DNA of 64,000 bases from Loripinus fragilis (GCA_964019695.1 OZ026524.1:28746164-28810163); one strand, 5' to 3'; positions 38,942 through 50,227 are shown, counted from the first letter of the stretch. The notes: a model not told the origin generated them from the sequence alone. Translations and numbers: made by a program.

Positions 38942-39652
38942 TACTTTCTGTCACTTACAGTGGGTTTGGTGGGTTGTTTTGGTGGACTATACAGCGTGTT
39001 ATAGGTAGCTTGCCACTAAATGTTCAATCACATTTAAATGCAGATATCCCCTAATTATGTTATTAGGACATGATTTATTTCCATGTGGTTTCAAAAATTT
39101 TAAGAGAGAGATGGTTCATCCTGTAAAGTAGTATATTGTGATAGATAATATTTTATACCAAATATTAGATATTATATTAACTGCAAAGCTGCAAAGGCAC
39201 CTTTTAAGCTATCAACTTTCTGAGGAAGAGACAGCTGAAAGCTTTACATAAATATTGGCATTGCTGTTGTGCAGCTGTCAGTGTTCTATGTCTCTTCCTC
39301 GCAGTGACGTGTTTCGTCTGTGGGGTGTGATTGTGACATTTCTTTGCCATCCACACTGGCTTTTATTGAATGATTTCTGGCGTGTGTAATAATTACTATG
39401 ATATTCATCGACTACCATTTGAGCCAGCCAGGAGGTTTTGATATCATCTCATATGCACAAAAGCCTCAAATTAACTCCCAGGCTAACGCATCCAAATTGT
39501 TGTTAGATATACTAGTTGGTCTGAGTCTTCATCTTCATCCATATTTTGTGTATGCATGCAGCGAAGGCTCTGGTTTGTCTGGCACATCGTGATTTGCTCT
39601 CTGATGCGACAAGTATGGACATCCAGTGTACTGGTCAATTTCTTAATTGCAG

Positions 39653-39735
39653 ATGTGGCGATGGGAAATGCATATCAATCAGTGTCATGTGTGATCATTA
39701 CCAAGATTGTGCTGACAATTCAGACGAGAGTTGTT
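39653..39735 (+). CDS. Exon 4: rest of LDLa module 2
   Basis: The acceptor is tcttaattgcag and the donor gtaagt; the exon is 83 bases, entered in phase 2 and left in phase 1. It encodes Cys-Gly-Asp-Gly-Lys-Cys-Ile, Val-Met-Cys-Asp, Asp-Cys-Ala-Asp-Asn-Ser-Asp-Glu-Ser-Cys. With exon 3 this is a complete six-cysteine LDLa module with an intact calcium box. The match of both sequence and phase across 1.2 kb is strong support for the two-exon model. Confidence 0.9.
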
Positions 39736-39814
39736 GTAAGTATTTAATATTTTATCAATTAACTCCTATAAGCCGAAAAGAATGGAATGACTTGCTCATA
39801 TCTATTGGATCAAC

Positions 39815-39978
39815 CCATTTCTGTTTTAGGGGTTATTGGGTAGTATTGTTTTATTTTTATTCAAATTTAAATTTAACATTCTATAAACAAACAGTGGAGA
39901 GCCTGATTAAACAGCGCGCTATGCGGTGTCTGATCTGGGTCTTTTCTGTTAGCTTAGGTCCCACAAAAAGGACTATAC
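39815..39978. repeat. Dispersed repeat, also at 58295-58432
   Basis: Both segments share ggggttnttt-like sequence and agagcctgattaaaca versus agaacctgatcagaca. Both then have gtgtctgatct or gcgtctgatct, and gtcccac followed by aaaag. They are diverged copies of an unnamed repeat in the same orientation. Confidence 0.5.
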
Positions 39979-40104
39979 CCTGCATGAATATCTATTAATA
40001 AAAATATAATCAATATTGTTTTGAGGTTAACAGTATTGACCTCAGGTAAGCTGTATTAAACTGAGTTTAAATCAACATAACACAGAAAAGTATAGACTAT
40101 TAAA

Positions 40105-40375
40105 CCAGGAAACTGATTTGTCACTTTCTCATAAGGTGTTCTGGGTTAGGTATGGTACTTCAATTCTTGATCATTGCCTGCCTCTCTACTCTCCTCAGCA
40201 TGGCCCGGACCCCAAACCCCTGGCAAATCATAAGTGGCTATAGGTTTCCTTCGATATACTAGTATAGACCCTCTTGAGAAGTAAATGGACACTATGGGTC
40301 CAATTGCTTCTCCAGGGAGGCTCGTATGGCCCTCTGTGAAAAACGATGGTGACTAAAAATAAAGATGAAAATAAT
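40105..40375 (+). mobile_element. Old 3' end of an RT-element copy
   Basis: Positions 40120-40180 (tgtcactttctca ... ggtatggtacttcaattctt) match the 3' region of the plus-strand copy at 50565-50635 at reduced identity. The segment ends near aaataaagatgaaaataata. It is too decayed for coding content. Confidence 0.45.
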
Positions 40376-40667
40376 AATTTAAAAAAACGTTGTCATGTCA
40401 CAACCACCTTACGACTTTTTCCAGATCCGCCCAGTAGAAAGGACACAAAGTACCACGTTAGAATCATACAATGATGCACAATTAAACTTTTCACAGAATA
40501 GAAGAGAGAATAAACAAAAGAAACTTACAAATAATACAATCTTAACATTGAAGGAGATATCATTTTAAGCTACTTTTGGACTTAAAATGCTTGTAATATA
40601 TGTCATTACTATGTTTAGTGCCTGAAAATTACATTTCCTACCACTTTAAATGTTTCGTTGCTATCAG

Positions 40668-40758
40668 CTTTTCTAGAATGTCCAGGCATTTTTGAATGTG
40701 GCAATGATGTGTTCATAAATGATACCTTATTCTGTGATGAAACAGTTGACTCTAATGA
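40668..40758 (+). pseudogene. Dead duplicate of the LDLa module 3 exon
   Basis: A ctatcag acceptor is followed in phase 1 by a sequence clearly duplicated from exon 5: Glu-Cys-Pro-Gly-Ile-Phe-Glu-Cys-Gly-Asn-Asp. The third cysteine is now Phe and the Asp-Cys of the calcium box is Asp-Ser. The acidic Ser-Asp-Glu end is gone and no convincing donor follows. It lies about 145 bases upstream of the intact exon. Including it would unpair cysteines, so it is called a pseudo-exon. Confidence 0.8.
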
Positions 40759-40822
40759 CTTTAAAATTGTGTGGTTTATAAAATTACAGTTCTTACGAGT
40801 TATAAATTTTGTTTTTACTCAG

Positions 40823-40936
40823 TTTTTCCCGAGTGTCCAGGCATGTTTGAATGTGGCGATGGTGTGTGCATTAATGAGACTTTAATCTGTGATGGAAAAG
40901 TTGATTGTAATGACAAGACAGATGAAGATGGTTGTG
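40823..40936 (+). CDS. Exon 5: LDLa module 3
   Basis: The acceptor is tttttactcag and the donor gtaatg; the exon is 114 bases, phase 1-1. It encodes [29 protein letters not shown]. All six cysteines are present. The calcium box is near consensus, with Thr in place of the usual Ser. Confidence 0.9.
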
Positions 40937-41383
40937 GTAATGTTTTGTCTTATTAAAATTAATTTTCTTATTTCTCAACCAAACCATATCATATTGAGTA
41001 AAGCTAACATTACATTTTTTATTCCCTGCCCTTAGAATATCTCTTTGTGCCAATACACAAGCTTTTGGGTCTTATCACATATGCACAAACGGCTAAGTTT
41101 GTCCATGCAGACGTTTATAGCAAGGATTGATGTCTGAATCTTGGTTTCAGTCTTTATCTACACCCTGATTATTGTGTATAAGAGTAGCATCGACTCAAGC
41201 AAAGGTTTGCATTTGCATTGGCTAAGCCTTTGTTGCTCAATGATATCATAGAACATTTTTCTCATTGGCTAGCCCATACATAATTTAACAATTTTGTAGT
41301 GGTTAATGATAAATCATAGACGTTGTCCAATATTTTCCCAAGGACATTTCCATGTAGAGATTTTAATTTTAATTTACTTACAG

Positions 41384-41569
41384 TTGCCTCCAACTGCGAA
41401 GATGGACGTGCATTCCTATGTGCCTACACACTGTGTATACCATCTGTTTACAAGTGTGACGGTGTACTTGACTGTATGGACAGAGGAGATGAAGCAGGCT
41501 GTGTATTTCCTGAAAGTTGTCAAGACTGGTGGAATGCTGGCTACCGTGACACTGATATATATGACATTT
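41384..41569 (+). CDS. Exon 6: LDLa module 4 and start of a fibrinogen/CASPR-like module
   Basis: The acceptor is atttacttacag and the donor gtaggt; the exon is 186 bases, phase 1-1. The first 40 residues are an LDLa module (Asn-Cys-Glu-Asp-Gly, Phe-Leu-Cys, Leu-Cys-Ile, Lys-Cys-Asp-Gly, Asp-Cys-Met-Asp-Arg-Gly-Asp-Glu-Ala-Gly-Cys). The exon then changes to Glu-Ser-Cys-Gln-Asp-Trp-Trp-Asn-Ala-Gly-Tyr and Asp-Ile-Tyr-Asp-Ile. That is the opening of fibrinogen/contactin-associated-type disulfide modules (Ser-Cys-x-x-x ... Gly-x-Tyr-x-Ile). The split Tyr codon is completed by exon 7. Confidence 0.88.
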
Positions 41570-43289
41570 GTAGGTCACACTTTTTTGACTTCTATGTATA
41601 TGACATATTTAGGTTGGACTAATATAATTAAGGACTTTTAAAACGCATTACTCAGATTAAATCCTTAATTTCACAAACCCCAAGAATATCAGCGAGATAA
41701 TTGTTAGTGTAAACGAGATAATTGTTGTTGCATATCATAGTCTGACCAGCTTGTAGTGTGTCCTAGAAAATTTCTTGGTTGTATATTCACTTTAAGGTAA
41801 TGAAAAAGCATCCGTTTTAAGACAGGGGTGGTCGATTTTGAAGGATACAAATTCAACTGCAAGTAACACGCGTTAGGCTTGATTCCTGGCTCAACAGATT
41901 TGCGTCCTTTGCTTCTTTAAAGATTGCACATTCATCATTGAACAATTAAAACTAATTGGCAGTTTAATATGCTCAAAATTACACATCTTCAAAAATACCG
42001 ATATACCCCACCAACCCTGATTTCTATAGTCTAGTAATAAAATTTAACATCTTGAGCCTTTCAAAATTTCGATTTTTTTACATCCGGTTTTATTGCACGA
42101 TGCTAAGGGCATACACAAAAGACAGATTATGCATAAATTACGCTTCTATCACGTGTCTTTTGTATTGTGCCAGTGACGTTAACTTAATTTTTTAAGATGT
42201 TCTCCATCACATGACAGCATATCTCCTGCCATTGTTAACATCAAAACATCTTCCCCACATGACTGCCAGTGTTTGTAGTCAATATCAGCAATGAAAGCGT
42301 GCATAAAGGTAACTTATCGAGATGTTTCTAAAAAGAGCTATAAATTGGTGTTTGAAATTTGACGTTTATTTTCGTAATATTGAAGTTATCAATTACTTTT
42401 AATCAGAAAAAGTATATAAACTCTTTTGGTGACATGGTATCATACAAGCAACTTTTCTAAACATAAAAATAATCAAAAAGCTTCATTTTATTGTGCAGAA
42501 AGGTGCAAGATGTTGTATGTACCCATGTGACGTCATCAGCAGCGTCTCATCACAGTGCAGTCAAATAAACGACTGATTCAAACCAATTCTGGGTTGCACA
42601 TAATAACCTGCGAGCAATTTTTCAATCGCATATACAGTTTGCAAGAAAAGTGCAAAAATATAGTGCTGCGTTTTCAAAGTCCTCTAGTATATATGACTTA
42701 TGTGATATGTGTGAAAGGTTTAGGTTATGCTGATATATAAGCAGTGACAGGAGATTTCCAACAATGTGGCATATGCGATCAGCAAAGGCTCAGACCTGCC
42801 TGTGCAGACTGATCAGAGCCTTTGCTAGTTGAAGGCATATTCTATGACTGTTAAGCTACTTGATACAGTATTTGGGATTTCTAAAACCTATGAGCTTAAT
42901 TTGCTGGATGAGAAATAAGTTGTTGATTAGCATCGATGCAATGTGGCTGTTAAGGTAGATGTATTTGTTGATGAGGATCATTTCAAGGTTCCTACATTAT
43001 ACTGGTTACCTAAACTTATAAAAAGACCTAAAAGTTACATTTTATTGCCAATTCTAGTTCATGTACTACTACTTAGCTGTCTATGCTTTTGACTTCTTGC
43101 CTCTTTGCTATTAAAAACTATGTATTAAATTTTGTGAAACAGTTTTTGAGAGGCATGGTAAAAGTCTATTTTGGACTATTATAGTACAGGCACCTTTGTT
43201 GTTTTCATGCAACAAAATCAGGTTTTCACAACATAAGGCCCAAAAAATGGAAAAGGCTGACAAGAAAAGGTACATTCTAATGCACTTGA
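41570..43289. other. Intron sequence without a gene
   Basis: No exon with suitable phase and borders is seen. Small inverted repeats are present near 42089-42174 (gcacgatgc ... cacgtgtcttttgtattgtg) and at 42768-42838, where agcaaaggctcagac faces gatcagagcctttgct. Confidence 0.5.
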
Positions 43290-43646
43290 TTTTGTAACAC
43301 AACGTCTGATTGGATCACATCAAAAATTTGCGAGAGTATATTCTGCGTGTATCCTGTGATATAATGTCAGAAATAGTTTGACGTCATCAATTACATCACA
43401 TTTCGTTTGATGACGTGCGGCTTTATGCGGCTTGCAACACTCCAATTTTAGATAAAACAGCAGAAGTGCATTAAAATGGGGATAACCATATTCAAAATTT
43501 TCATTTGGGGCGGTATATCGCCTGATTTACGTTCTGAAATCACGTTTTACAGCTCAGCTCGCGTGTTGCCTTGAAATTTAATTTCAGACCGTATATACGA
43601 CGATATACCTCCCCAAAAGAAAATTTTGAATACAGTTATTCCCTAA
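43290..43646 (+). mobile_element. MITE family C, copy 2
   Basis: The last 170 bp (43476-43646) are an inverted repeat with arms of about 45 bp: gggataaccatattcaaaat at one end faces attttgaatacagttattcc at the other. The whole segment matches 35339-35646 (inverted) and 50781-51118. Confidence 0.75.
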
Positions 43647-43945
43647 TTAACATGTAGACAATAAAAGACCAGTTGGTCTGTAGCTTCACTGCATTTCCTT
43701 ATCATTTTGCTAGTTTTATCATACAGTGACTGTATAGTAATGTTTATCAGTCACCCCTAATATTAACTGCATTGTTTCAACATAACCTAATAAACGTTTC
43801 CTATCTCACGGCATGTTACCTTTATCAGGTCATGATGACGTTGCACTTTTTGAATGACGTCGCTAATGACGCTGAATCAAAATAAAAATAAAAATTTAGG
43901 TCATAATAGCTAGTTTGAAGAGTGTTCAACAATGGGTAAACTGAT

Positions 43946-44108
43946 AAATAGAATACCAGGTTCGCGTCTTTTGATATCAAGTTTACCAGGCTCGGCTTTG
44001 AGAACGCATGTTGAATCGCTCGGCAAGCCTCGCGATGTCAACAAGCGTTCTCAAAACCTTGCCTGGTAAACTAGATATCAAAAGACACTCACCTAGTATT
44101 CTCTATTT
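43946..44108. mobile_element. Foldback element, about 65-bp arms
   Basis: The left arm runs aaatagaataccagg ... tcttttgatatcaagtttac ... tttgagaacgc and is repeated inverted to the end at ctctattt. The loop of about 35 bases contains cggcaagcctcgcgatg. There is no coding content. Confidence 0.8.
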
Positions 44109-44578
44109 ATGGAAGTATTTTAAAATTAACATAAGACTATCGTTTTTATGGAAAGTGGGCAACCAGTGAACACCCAGATCAAAAACAATAAAGACACAGA
44201 TCAGACGTAACAGAATTTCGCGTTTGACGAGGGTCTTTTTTATTTGGTTACGTAGTAGTTTTACTATGTGTTGTCCCTGTACGTAGAGGTAATCCATGAG
44301 CTTTAACGAGTGGATTATCTTATGTACAGGTTGTCAAACATGGTATAGCTATCTTATACCACCTACATCAGTGTATACCTTGTAGTACATTACGAGAGAT
44401 TTCGTCCTAAAGTATATAAGGGTATACAGAATATTAGAATTTAAATAAGAAATGACAAATAACATCAAACAACCCTAAAATAGGACAAAAAGGGCTCATG
44501 CACTTGATAAGCATTGAAAAGTAAATTTCGCTTAAATAAGCTGATCAGATAGGATTATTAATGTAAAGTCAATTACAG

Positions 44579-44924
44579 ATGGGAATGACGTACAGTGTGA
44601 CTTTGAGAGCCGTCTAAATGAGAGTCTCCTTGTAACAACATTTTACAACATTGACCATGGAAGATCACCTACTAAGAGCTCTGATATCGTCTTTAGCTAT
44701 CCAAATATGGCGGGGCTTCAAAAACTTATTGGCGAAAGTATGTGCTACCAGAGTGTAGAGCAATTGTGCCAGCCATGGATACAACTTCTTTATGAGCTGG
44801 ACGATAGCATTGTGAAGGATTCAAAACTCCCAGGATGGAAATGGGACCATATTCACGCTTGTACATGTTTTAAATATCATGTGCCACTAGTCCCTGTGGT
44901 CGATAACACAACCGATTTTCCTGG
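44579..44924 (+). CDS. Exon 7: fibrinogen/CASPR-like module, main part
   Basis: The acceptor is tcaattacag and the donor gtatgt; the exon is 346 bases, phase 1 in and phase 2 out. The joined codon is Tyr, then Gly-Asn-Asp-Val-Gln-Cys-Asp-Phe-Glu-Ser. This corresponds to the Val-Tyr-Cys-Asp-Met step of fibrinogen/CASPR-type modules. Next come Tyr-Asn-Ile-Asp-His-Gly-Arg, a Ser-Met-Cys-Tyr-Gln-Ser-Val-Glu-Gln-Leu-Cys stretch, and Trp-Lys-Trp-Asp-His-Ile-His-Ala-Cys-Thr-Cys. This order follows the family pattern of a helix with two cysteines followed by a Trp-rich Cys segment. Nothing indicates an enzymatic role; the likely role is extracellular binding or folding. Confidence 0.88.
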
Positions 44925-45257
44925 GTATGTTTATTGTTCATTATGATACAAGTCTGATACAGTTAAGTGAGGATGGTCCATTGTATATATTGAGGGGTCA
45001 CTCGTTATAATTTTAAAAAAATATTATTTACAAACTAATGAAATGCAGGAAAGTATTGATTAAAATTAAATTGTCGGGATTTGCTGAAATTTTCACTTAT
45101 TCTACTATGGTTTCAGTTTTGGCCTACAGTGCACATTATGCAACGTCATCATTAATATGGCGAAATGTGTGAATGTGTATGATGCCATTCAGTGCAAAAT
45201 CTGTTACGCTTAAAATTATATATATAAAAATAGAAAATTTAAATTGTTGTCATAAAT

Positions 45258-45363
45258 ATGCCATTTATTTCATCTCATGAAGTGAGAAAAGGTATATTTC
45301 ATTCGTGGTTTTGCCACTTATGAAATATGCATTTTTCACTTCACTCGATGAAATAAATGACAT
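45258..45363. mobile_element. Foldback element, about 50-bp arms
   Basis: The left arm atgccatttatttcatctca and the right arm tgaaataaatgacat are inverted copies over almost the whole 106 bp, with a tiny loop. Short overlapping ORFs on both strands here come from this symmetry. Confidence 0.8.
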
Positions 45364-46189
45364 TTTCATTCCAAAAATTAGAATATCATCTATATATTCT
45401 TTCTCTGAAGATCGAATTCGGCTTAGCAAACAGTGCATAATACAGCATTTCATCTGGGTCTTCACTGTTTGCCAAAGCACCCATTAAGGATTCTGTTACA
45501 CAACGAGTTAAACAACACATTGGCTGGCACACATGGTTTTGGTATTTATCACATCCAGCATGCAGTGAGGGCTCAGACTATTCTGCCTAAATGCACATCC
45601 TCTCGAAAGCCTTGTTTTTTTGCTTATATAAGTATATAGAAGTAGTAGAGGCTCAGACAAACAATCAATCAGAAATGCCTGAGCTTGCCAATTAAGCGAA
45701 ATTCAGTGGAATCAGACCATTGATGTACATTGAGGATCTGCTTTGATAACGCGGGTGATAAGGTAACGCTGACGTTGTATAACGTGATGCTGAAGTCACA
45801 GAAACCATTTACACACAACAACAAGTATGATTGCAGCAAAACAATCGGTAATAAATGAAGTTCATACATAAACGTCATTTATTCTGCTGATTAAACATTT
45901 TTGATAATCAGAATAATCGATTTTAATAGAATTGAACCCATATGCTACAGAACCAATTTTCCATACTCCAGTTCAGGCTAACAAAATTGAGCTTTTAGTA
46001 CATAGTACTGCACGTAATGCTCCTTCTTTACACCCGAGGCATGATTCGATTCTCAAATTGTGACAGACTTTCCCAAATGACAAACAGTTAGTCATTTTGC
46101 CTATTAAATGTGTCAGCATGGGTCTATAAAATAGGCCTTTCCACATATGCGATAAGTCTAGCTCCCAGATAAGAAAGTGTAGCTCAAAA

Positions 46190-46330
46190 TCATTTTCTCA
46201 ACAAAACCATATATTGTGAGTACTCAAAAGAATCGTATTATGAGTTGGTTCTTTTTAGCACCCAAAACACATGTTTAAACTGATGGTTAAGCAAATAGTT
46301 ACAATTTGGGGCTTAAAATGTATGCTTAAC
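46190..46330. mobile_element. MITE family D, copy 3
   Basis: It resembles 36023-36155 (tgagtactcaaaagaatcgt ... gcacccaaaacacatgttta). A similar decayed copy is at 38228-38350. Confidence 0.55.
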
Positions 46331-46547
46331 TGGCCTTATGATAAATAAGAATTAAAACGAACAGCCACACGTCGAAAGACACACGACGTCATTATTATGT
46401 TAAAGAGACGCCATCATGTTATAATAATTAGAAATACTACCTGTGACCCATTCAGCGTGTTCTGAAACTTCTAGGAGCCTTTTTTTAAATACAAAAAATG
46501 TGGTATTTAATGGTAAGAAAAAAAATCCATTATTTGTTTGAGGATAG

Positions 46548-46665
46548 GATGAAAGAATATCCATTTCTCCTTGATCACCTTTTGTCATCACTTGGCAAGC
46601 CTCATGATACCAAACGGTGATCCTCAGGACAGATTTTTTCTATCCCATCATTACACTCATAATAA
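46548..46665. mobile_element. Small inverted-repeat element, relative of 37253-37372
   Basis: It shares tggcaagcctcatg, aaacggtgatc and weak inverted ends (ggatgaaagaat against tctatcccatcat). Confidence 0.45.
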
Positions 46666-46946
46666 ATTCTTATAATCTTCAGCATATTTGGTCACTTTTA
46701 AACAAAACCATGCAGATATCAAATGGTACTGAAAGCCTATCAGAGCCTTTACTCATTGCACACAAAATAAAGGGGCATACATTATAGCCCGGTCCAACTC
46801 TAAGCCCTCTAGTCCATTAGATAACTGTGCATGCATGTTAAAAGAGTGTCATTACGCATTTTCATAATATGTATCAACATTCATGAACTGTTGTGTTTCT
46901 TGTGGTTGCCCGAAATTGTAGGCTTTGTTTGTGGGAGCAGCAACTT

Positions 46947-47166
46947 CATGCGCGGATCCAGAAAGTTTTGTCAGAGGGGGTCAAAATTGGACGTTTTTTT
47001 TTTGAGGGGAGATAGGATTCAAACAAATATCACTATAAGCAGCTGGCCATCATTGACCCACCAGCTAAACGCCATTAAATTGCGTTTTGCTGAAGTGCCG
47101 ATGATGGCTCGACATTGAATACTGGCTTGGTAGCTTTGCGATTTTTCAGGATTGATCCGCACCTGT
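46947..47166. mobile_element. MITE family B, copy 3
   Basis: It opens with catgcgcggatccagaaagt and contains gtcagagggggtcaaaattg. It has a degraded central palindrome (aacgccattaaattgcgttt) and ends in actggcttggtagctttgcg and gatccgc. Confidence 0.7.
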
Positions 47167-47280
47167 TTCGTTAAAAAACCCTTTATGTTTATAATTTTTT
47201 AGGGGTATCCCACAATGCTAATTTTACCCAACATATATTTTTTTATCGAATTAATATATTTTTATAGACATTATACAATT

Positions 47281-47414
47281 ATTGACTAATGAGGCATTGG
47301 ATATGATGTGATATCGACCAGAGAATACCAATATTGACTGAGGCAAAGCCGAGGTCAATATTGGTATTTTCTGGTCGATATAACATCATATCCAATGCCT
47401 CATTAGTCAATAAC
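47281..47414. mobile_element. Near-perfect palindrome, about 65-bp arms
   Basis: The left arm starts attgactaatgaggcattgg and passes through gatatcgaccagagaatacc. The right arm mirrors it to tgcctcattagtcaataa. The centre is gactgaggcaaagccgaggtc. Flanking tattatataac at 47421-47431 and an inverted relative near 47965-47980 suggest the palindrome may be one end of a larger element reaching about 47980. Confidence 0.8.
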
Positions 47415-48039
47415 TGTTTTATTATATAACACTTAGAGGAAGATGTACAGGTATCTCTGCACCTGGAAAAAATACTGAATTAATATACAAGTTTTGAGAC
47501 AGTCAAGCATTTAGCAGAAGCCGTGAGTGCAGACCACCCGTTTACTATTTTATATATGTTGTGCATGAGTGTCATCATTCAACATTTACAAGCAAGAATT
47601 CTAACACGCCTCGCCTGTAGAGCCAATGTTAAAATAGTGTAATATATCAAACAATAATTCACAGCTTTGAAAGCGGGGGGAAAATGTGTGATGCTGACGT
47701 CATTTGCTACTGGAAAACGACGTTATGCAAGGCGTTAGACGGTGTAACATCGTTTTTTTTGCTTGAAAGACGTTACAAAGACACGTAAACGTATGCGGCG
47801 TGGTCTAAGTATTGGCAGGAGTTCTTCAGTGCAAGGAAAAAAACACAAGGAGTCTAATTTTAGTAACTAATATTCACCAGCAAGCGCGCGCCAGCCAGTG
47901 AATATGACAATATATAGACTGGCCAGGTGAGCGCTCTAAGCCAATGAAAATCGGCGTTTTTACTTAGTTATATAATAAATATAAATATTTTTTACACAAC
48001 ACATATTTTTTTAGACAACAAATATTTTTTTATACACAA

Positions 48040-48185
48040 TACATATATTTTAGTTCATAAATATATCTTAAGTTCATATAAATATTTTTAGTCCACAAAT
48101 TATATTTTTAGTCCACAAATATATTTTTTAGTCCACAAATATATTTTTTAGTCCATAAATATATTTTTAGTCCATAAATATTTCG
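48040..48185. repeat. A+T-rich minisatellite
   Basis: About six tandem copies of a 22-25-base unit of the form tttttagtccacaaatata, with diverged copies to the left. Confidence 0.8.
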
Positions 48186-48332
48186 ATATACAACATATAT
48201 ATTTCCACATACAATATTGCAACGCCTGACATGCCATAGTATGGGACTGCACATTGAGTACTTTAATGGGTCATAGGTAGAATTTCTAAATTATTATGTA
48301 TTTCTGCCAATAAAGATTGCTTTAATCAAGGC

Positions 48333-48579
48333 ATGGCCAAATAGAATAATAAGTGTGTTTTGGGTAACAGGTCTGAAAATTTAAGGTAGAGTAGGAACAC
48401 ATATTTGTTATCATTTTTCTGGAAAAATATATAAGTCAATGCTTTTTGAAAGGAATTTTGCCTTTCAAAATCCATAAAAAAATATATATTTCAGAAACCC
48501 TAAAAAGATTCTGGGTTTCACCAATAAATTTAGGTAGGGTCGGGTTACTCTAAAAACAGGTCTTTTATTTAGCATAATT
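48333..48579. mobile_element. GGCCAA-ended MITE, copy 1
   Basis: It shares aataagtgtgtttnggg, a central palindrome tgaaaggaattttgcctttc and ggtagggtcgggttactcta with the better preserved copy at 60121-60347. It lies 140 bases before exon 8 in the same intron. Confidence 0.65.
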
Positions 48580-48718
48580 AGTGCAGATCCCAATGCAGAA
48601 TCAGGCTGCATTTCATCCTTGTCATCACTCTTAGCCAAATAACCTGTTTAGGGGTTTCCAGCATATCTAAATGTAAAGCACCATTTTAACACAATGTATC
48701 ACATATATATTTATATAG

Positions 48719-48894
48719 ATGGATGGTAGATTGCTATGACGAGGGTTTTGAGCAGCCAATTGAAGAAGCGTTTCATTTTAATTTTCTGACAAACACTGAA
48801 TTCGGTTATATTGATGAAATGAGACTTAAACCACAGCACAGCTTTGATCTACGTCAATTTGAAATTCGAGTAAATCCTATGGTTTGCGAGCAAG
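48719..48894 (+). CDS. Exon 8: end of the fibrinogen/CASPR-like module
   Basis: The acceptor is atttatatag and the donor gtattg; the exon is 176 bases, phase 2 in and phase 1 out. Joined to exon 7 it reads Pro-Gly-Trp-Met-Val-Asp-Cys-Tyr-Asp-Glu-Gly-Phe and ends Asn-Pro-Met-Val-Cys-Glu-Gln. Two cysteines are available to close the module begun in exons 6 and 7. No named domain is certain here. The exon is supported by phase, borders and an open frame through its length. Confidence 0.82.
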
Positions 48895-48916
48895 GTATTG
48901 TATAAGACACATCTCA

Positions 48917-48959
48917 ATCTCTCTCTCTCTCTTTCTCTTTCTCTCTCTCTCTCTCTCTG
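48917..48959 (+). repeat. CT microsatellite
   Basis: About 20 CT dinucleotides with two ctttctcttt interruptions, 20 bases after the exon 8 donor. Confidence 0.95.
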
Positions 48960-49189
48960 TTCAGTAAATAGCAAGTTTCAAGCCAGTCGCCTCAGCTACA
49001 GAGACTTTGCGAATTTGGTAAGTCATATCTTTAACCCAAACAAGCTAAAGTCCTTTTATGGGACATAGGCAAACAGTGCAGCTTAATTTCAGGCGTCACT
49101 TATATGCCTTTACTGTAAGCTCTCTGAATTTTCCATCAATATCTTCCACCTTTATTCAAAACTTTGATAGACTTATTAACCCTTAATTT

Positions 49190-49429
49190 GGCCTTGTCGC
49201 GAGAAAACCTGTCTTCGAGGTTTCCGAAAAAACAAAACAGATTCAAACCAGTCTCTTCAGCTACAGAAACTAGCTAGACAATTGAAGTTTCACCCGTAGC
49301 AAGTTTACATATGATACTTACCACAAAGTGAATAACAAAGGCACTGATCAGACTGTGTGAATGCGCAGGCTTGTCTGCGCATTTGTTGTTCCCCATCCTC
49401 CGAAGACAGGTTTACTCGCGTCGAGGTCC
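49190..49429. mobile_element. Inverted-repeat MITE family E, copy 1
   Basis: Ends ggccttgtcgcgagaaaacc and gaagacaggtttactcgcgt are inverted repeats of about 32 bp. The interior (agctacagaaactagctaga, gcaagtttacatatgatact) is shared with 53936-54200. A partial third copy is at 49564-49735. Confidence 0.75.
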
Positions 49430-49886
49430 AATTTTGAATTGGCCTCGTCAAATTGGTAAAGTGAAAATGTTTCATTCTGCTGAAATCACTTGCAATAAAA
49501 TACATAAAAGAGAACAAAATAAAAATTGTTGCAAGAAATTCTGTCTTCTGAGTTTGTGACACGGTCATGCTCAATCAAACCTACTCAGCTACAGAGACTA
49601 GCTAGAAAAATGAAATTTTGTGTAAAGCAAGCCTAAACATAATACATTGCAGTACGTGAAAAACTAAATCGCTGATCAGCCTACGCTGATGTGCAGGCTG
49701 ATCTGCACCTTTGTTGTTTACATGCAACAAATAATCTAAAAAACGGATCCTTCAGAAATAGAGAGAATCTACAATAAAAGAAAACAGCAGACTCGGGTTT
49801 ATTGAGTCTGTTTATGAGAACTACTGGAAAGTGCAACCATTCCCACGTCCCTAGCACCGGCTTAAGCGGTATTCTGCTTTCTGTAA

Positions 49887-50227
49887 GAACCCAATATTCC
49901 TGAAGGACCAGAATATAAAACAATATCAACACTATATCGATGTAGGGGGGAGAAGTTTTACCAACTCAACGTGGCACAACGACAGCTGTTGCGATCTCTA
50001 AATAATCTGGAAAAACAGATCATTCATAATCTTCAGATATGCGACCATTTGTTGGGATATGTAAATATTTCAAGGTATTGGCTTGATCATGAGTTTGTAG
50101 GTATTGCATTGTTTAGTAATAAAGGTTCAAAAGAGCTTGCCAGAGTCTTCGTTAATTTATGCACAAAGGATGTAGATGAAGACTCAGAACCAAAATTTAG
50201 ACATTTAGTTCCATTAGATTATATGAG
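49887..50227 (+). pseudogene. Unrecognised coding-like segment running into an RT-element end
   Basis: An open frame from the codon after the stop at 49884-49886 reads about 110 residues with protein-like composition. It includes Cys-Asp-His-Leu-Leu-Gly-Tyr, Ser-Arg-Tyr-Trp-Leu-Asp-His-Glu-Phe and Arg-His-Leu-Val-Pro-Leu-Asp-Tyr. It then continues in frame into the C-terminal tail of the RT element at about 50228. No acceptor and donor pair would place it in the receptor gene, whose exons 8 and 9 join in phase across it. The pattern loosely recalls the second half of a TIR domain, but this is weak. It may be a fragment of another gene or of another transposon. Confidence 0.4.
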
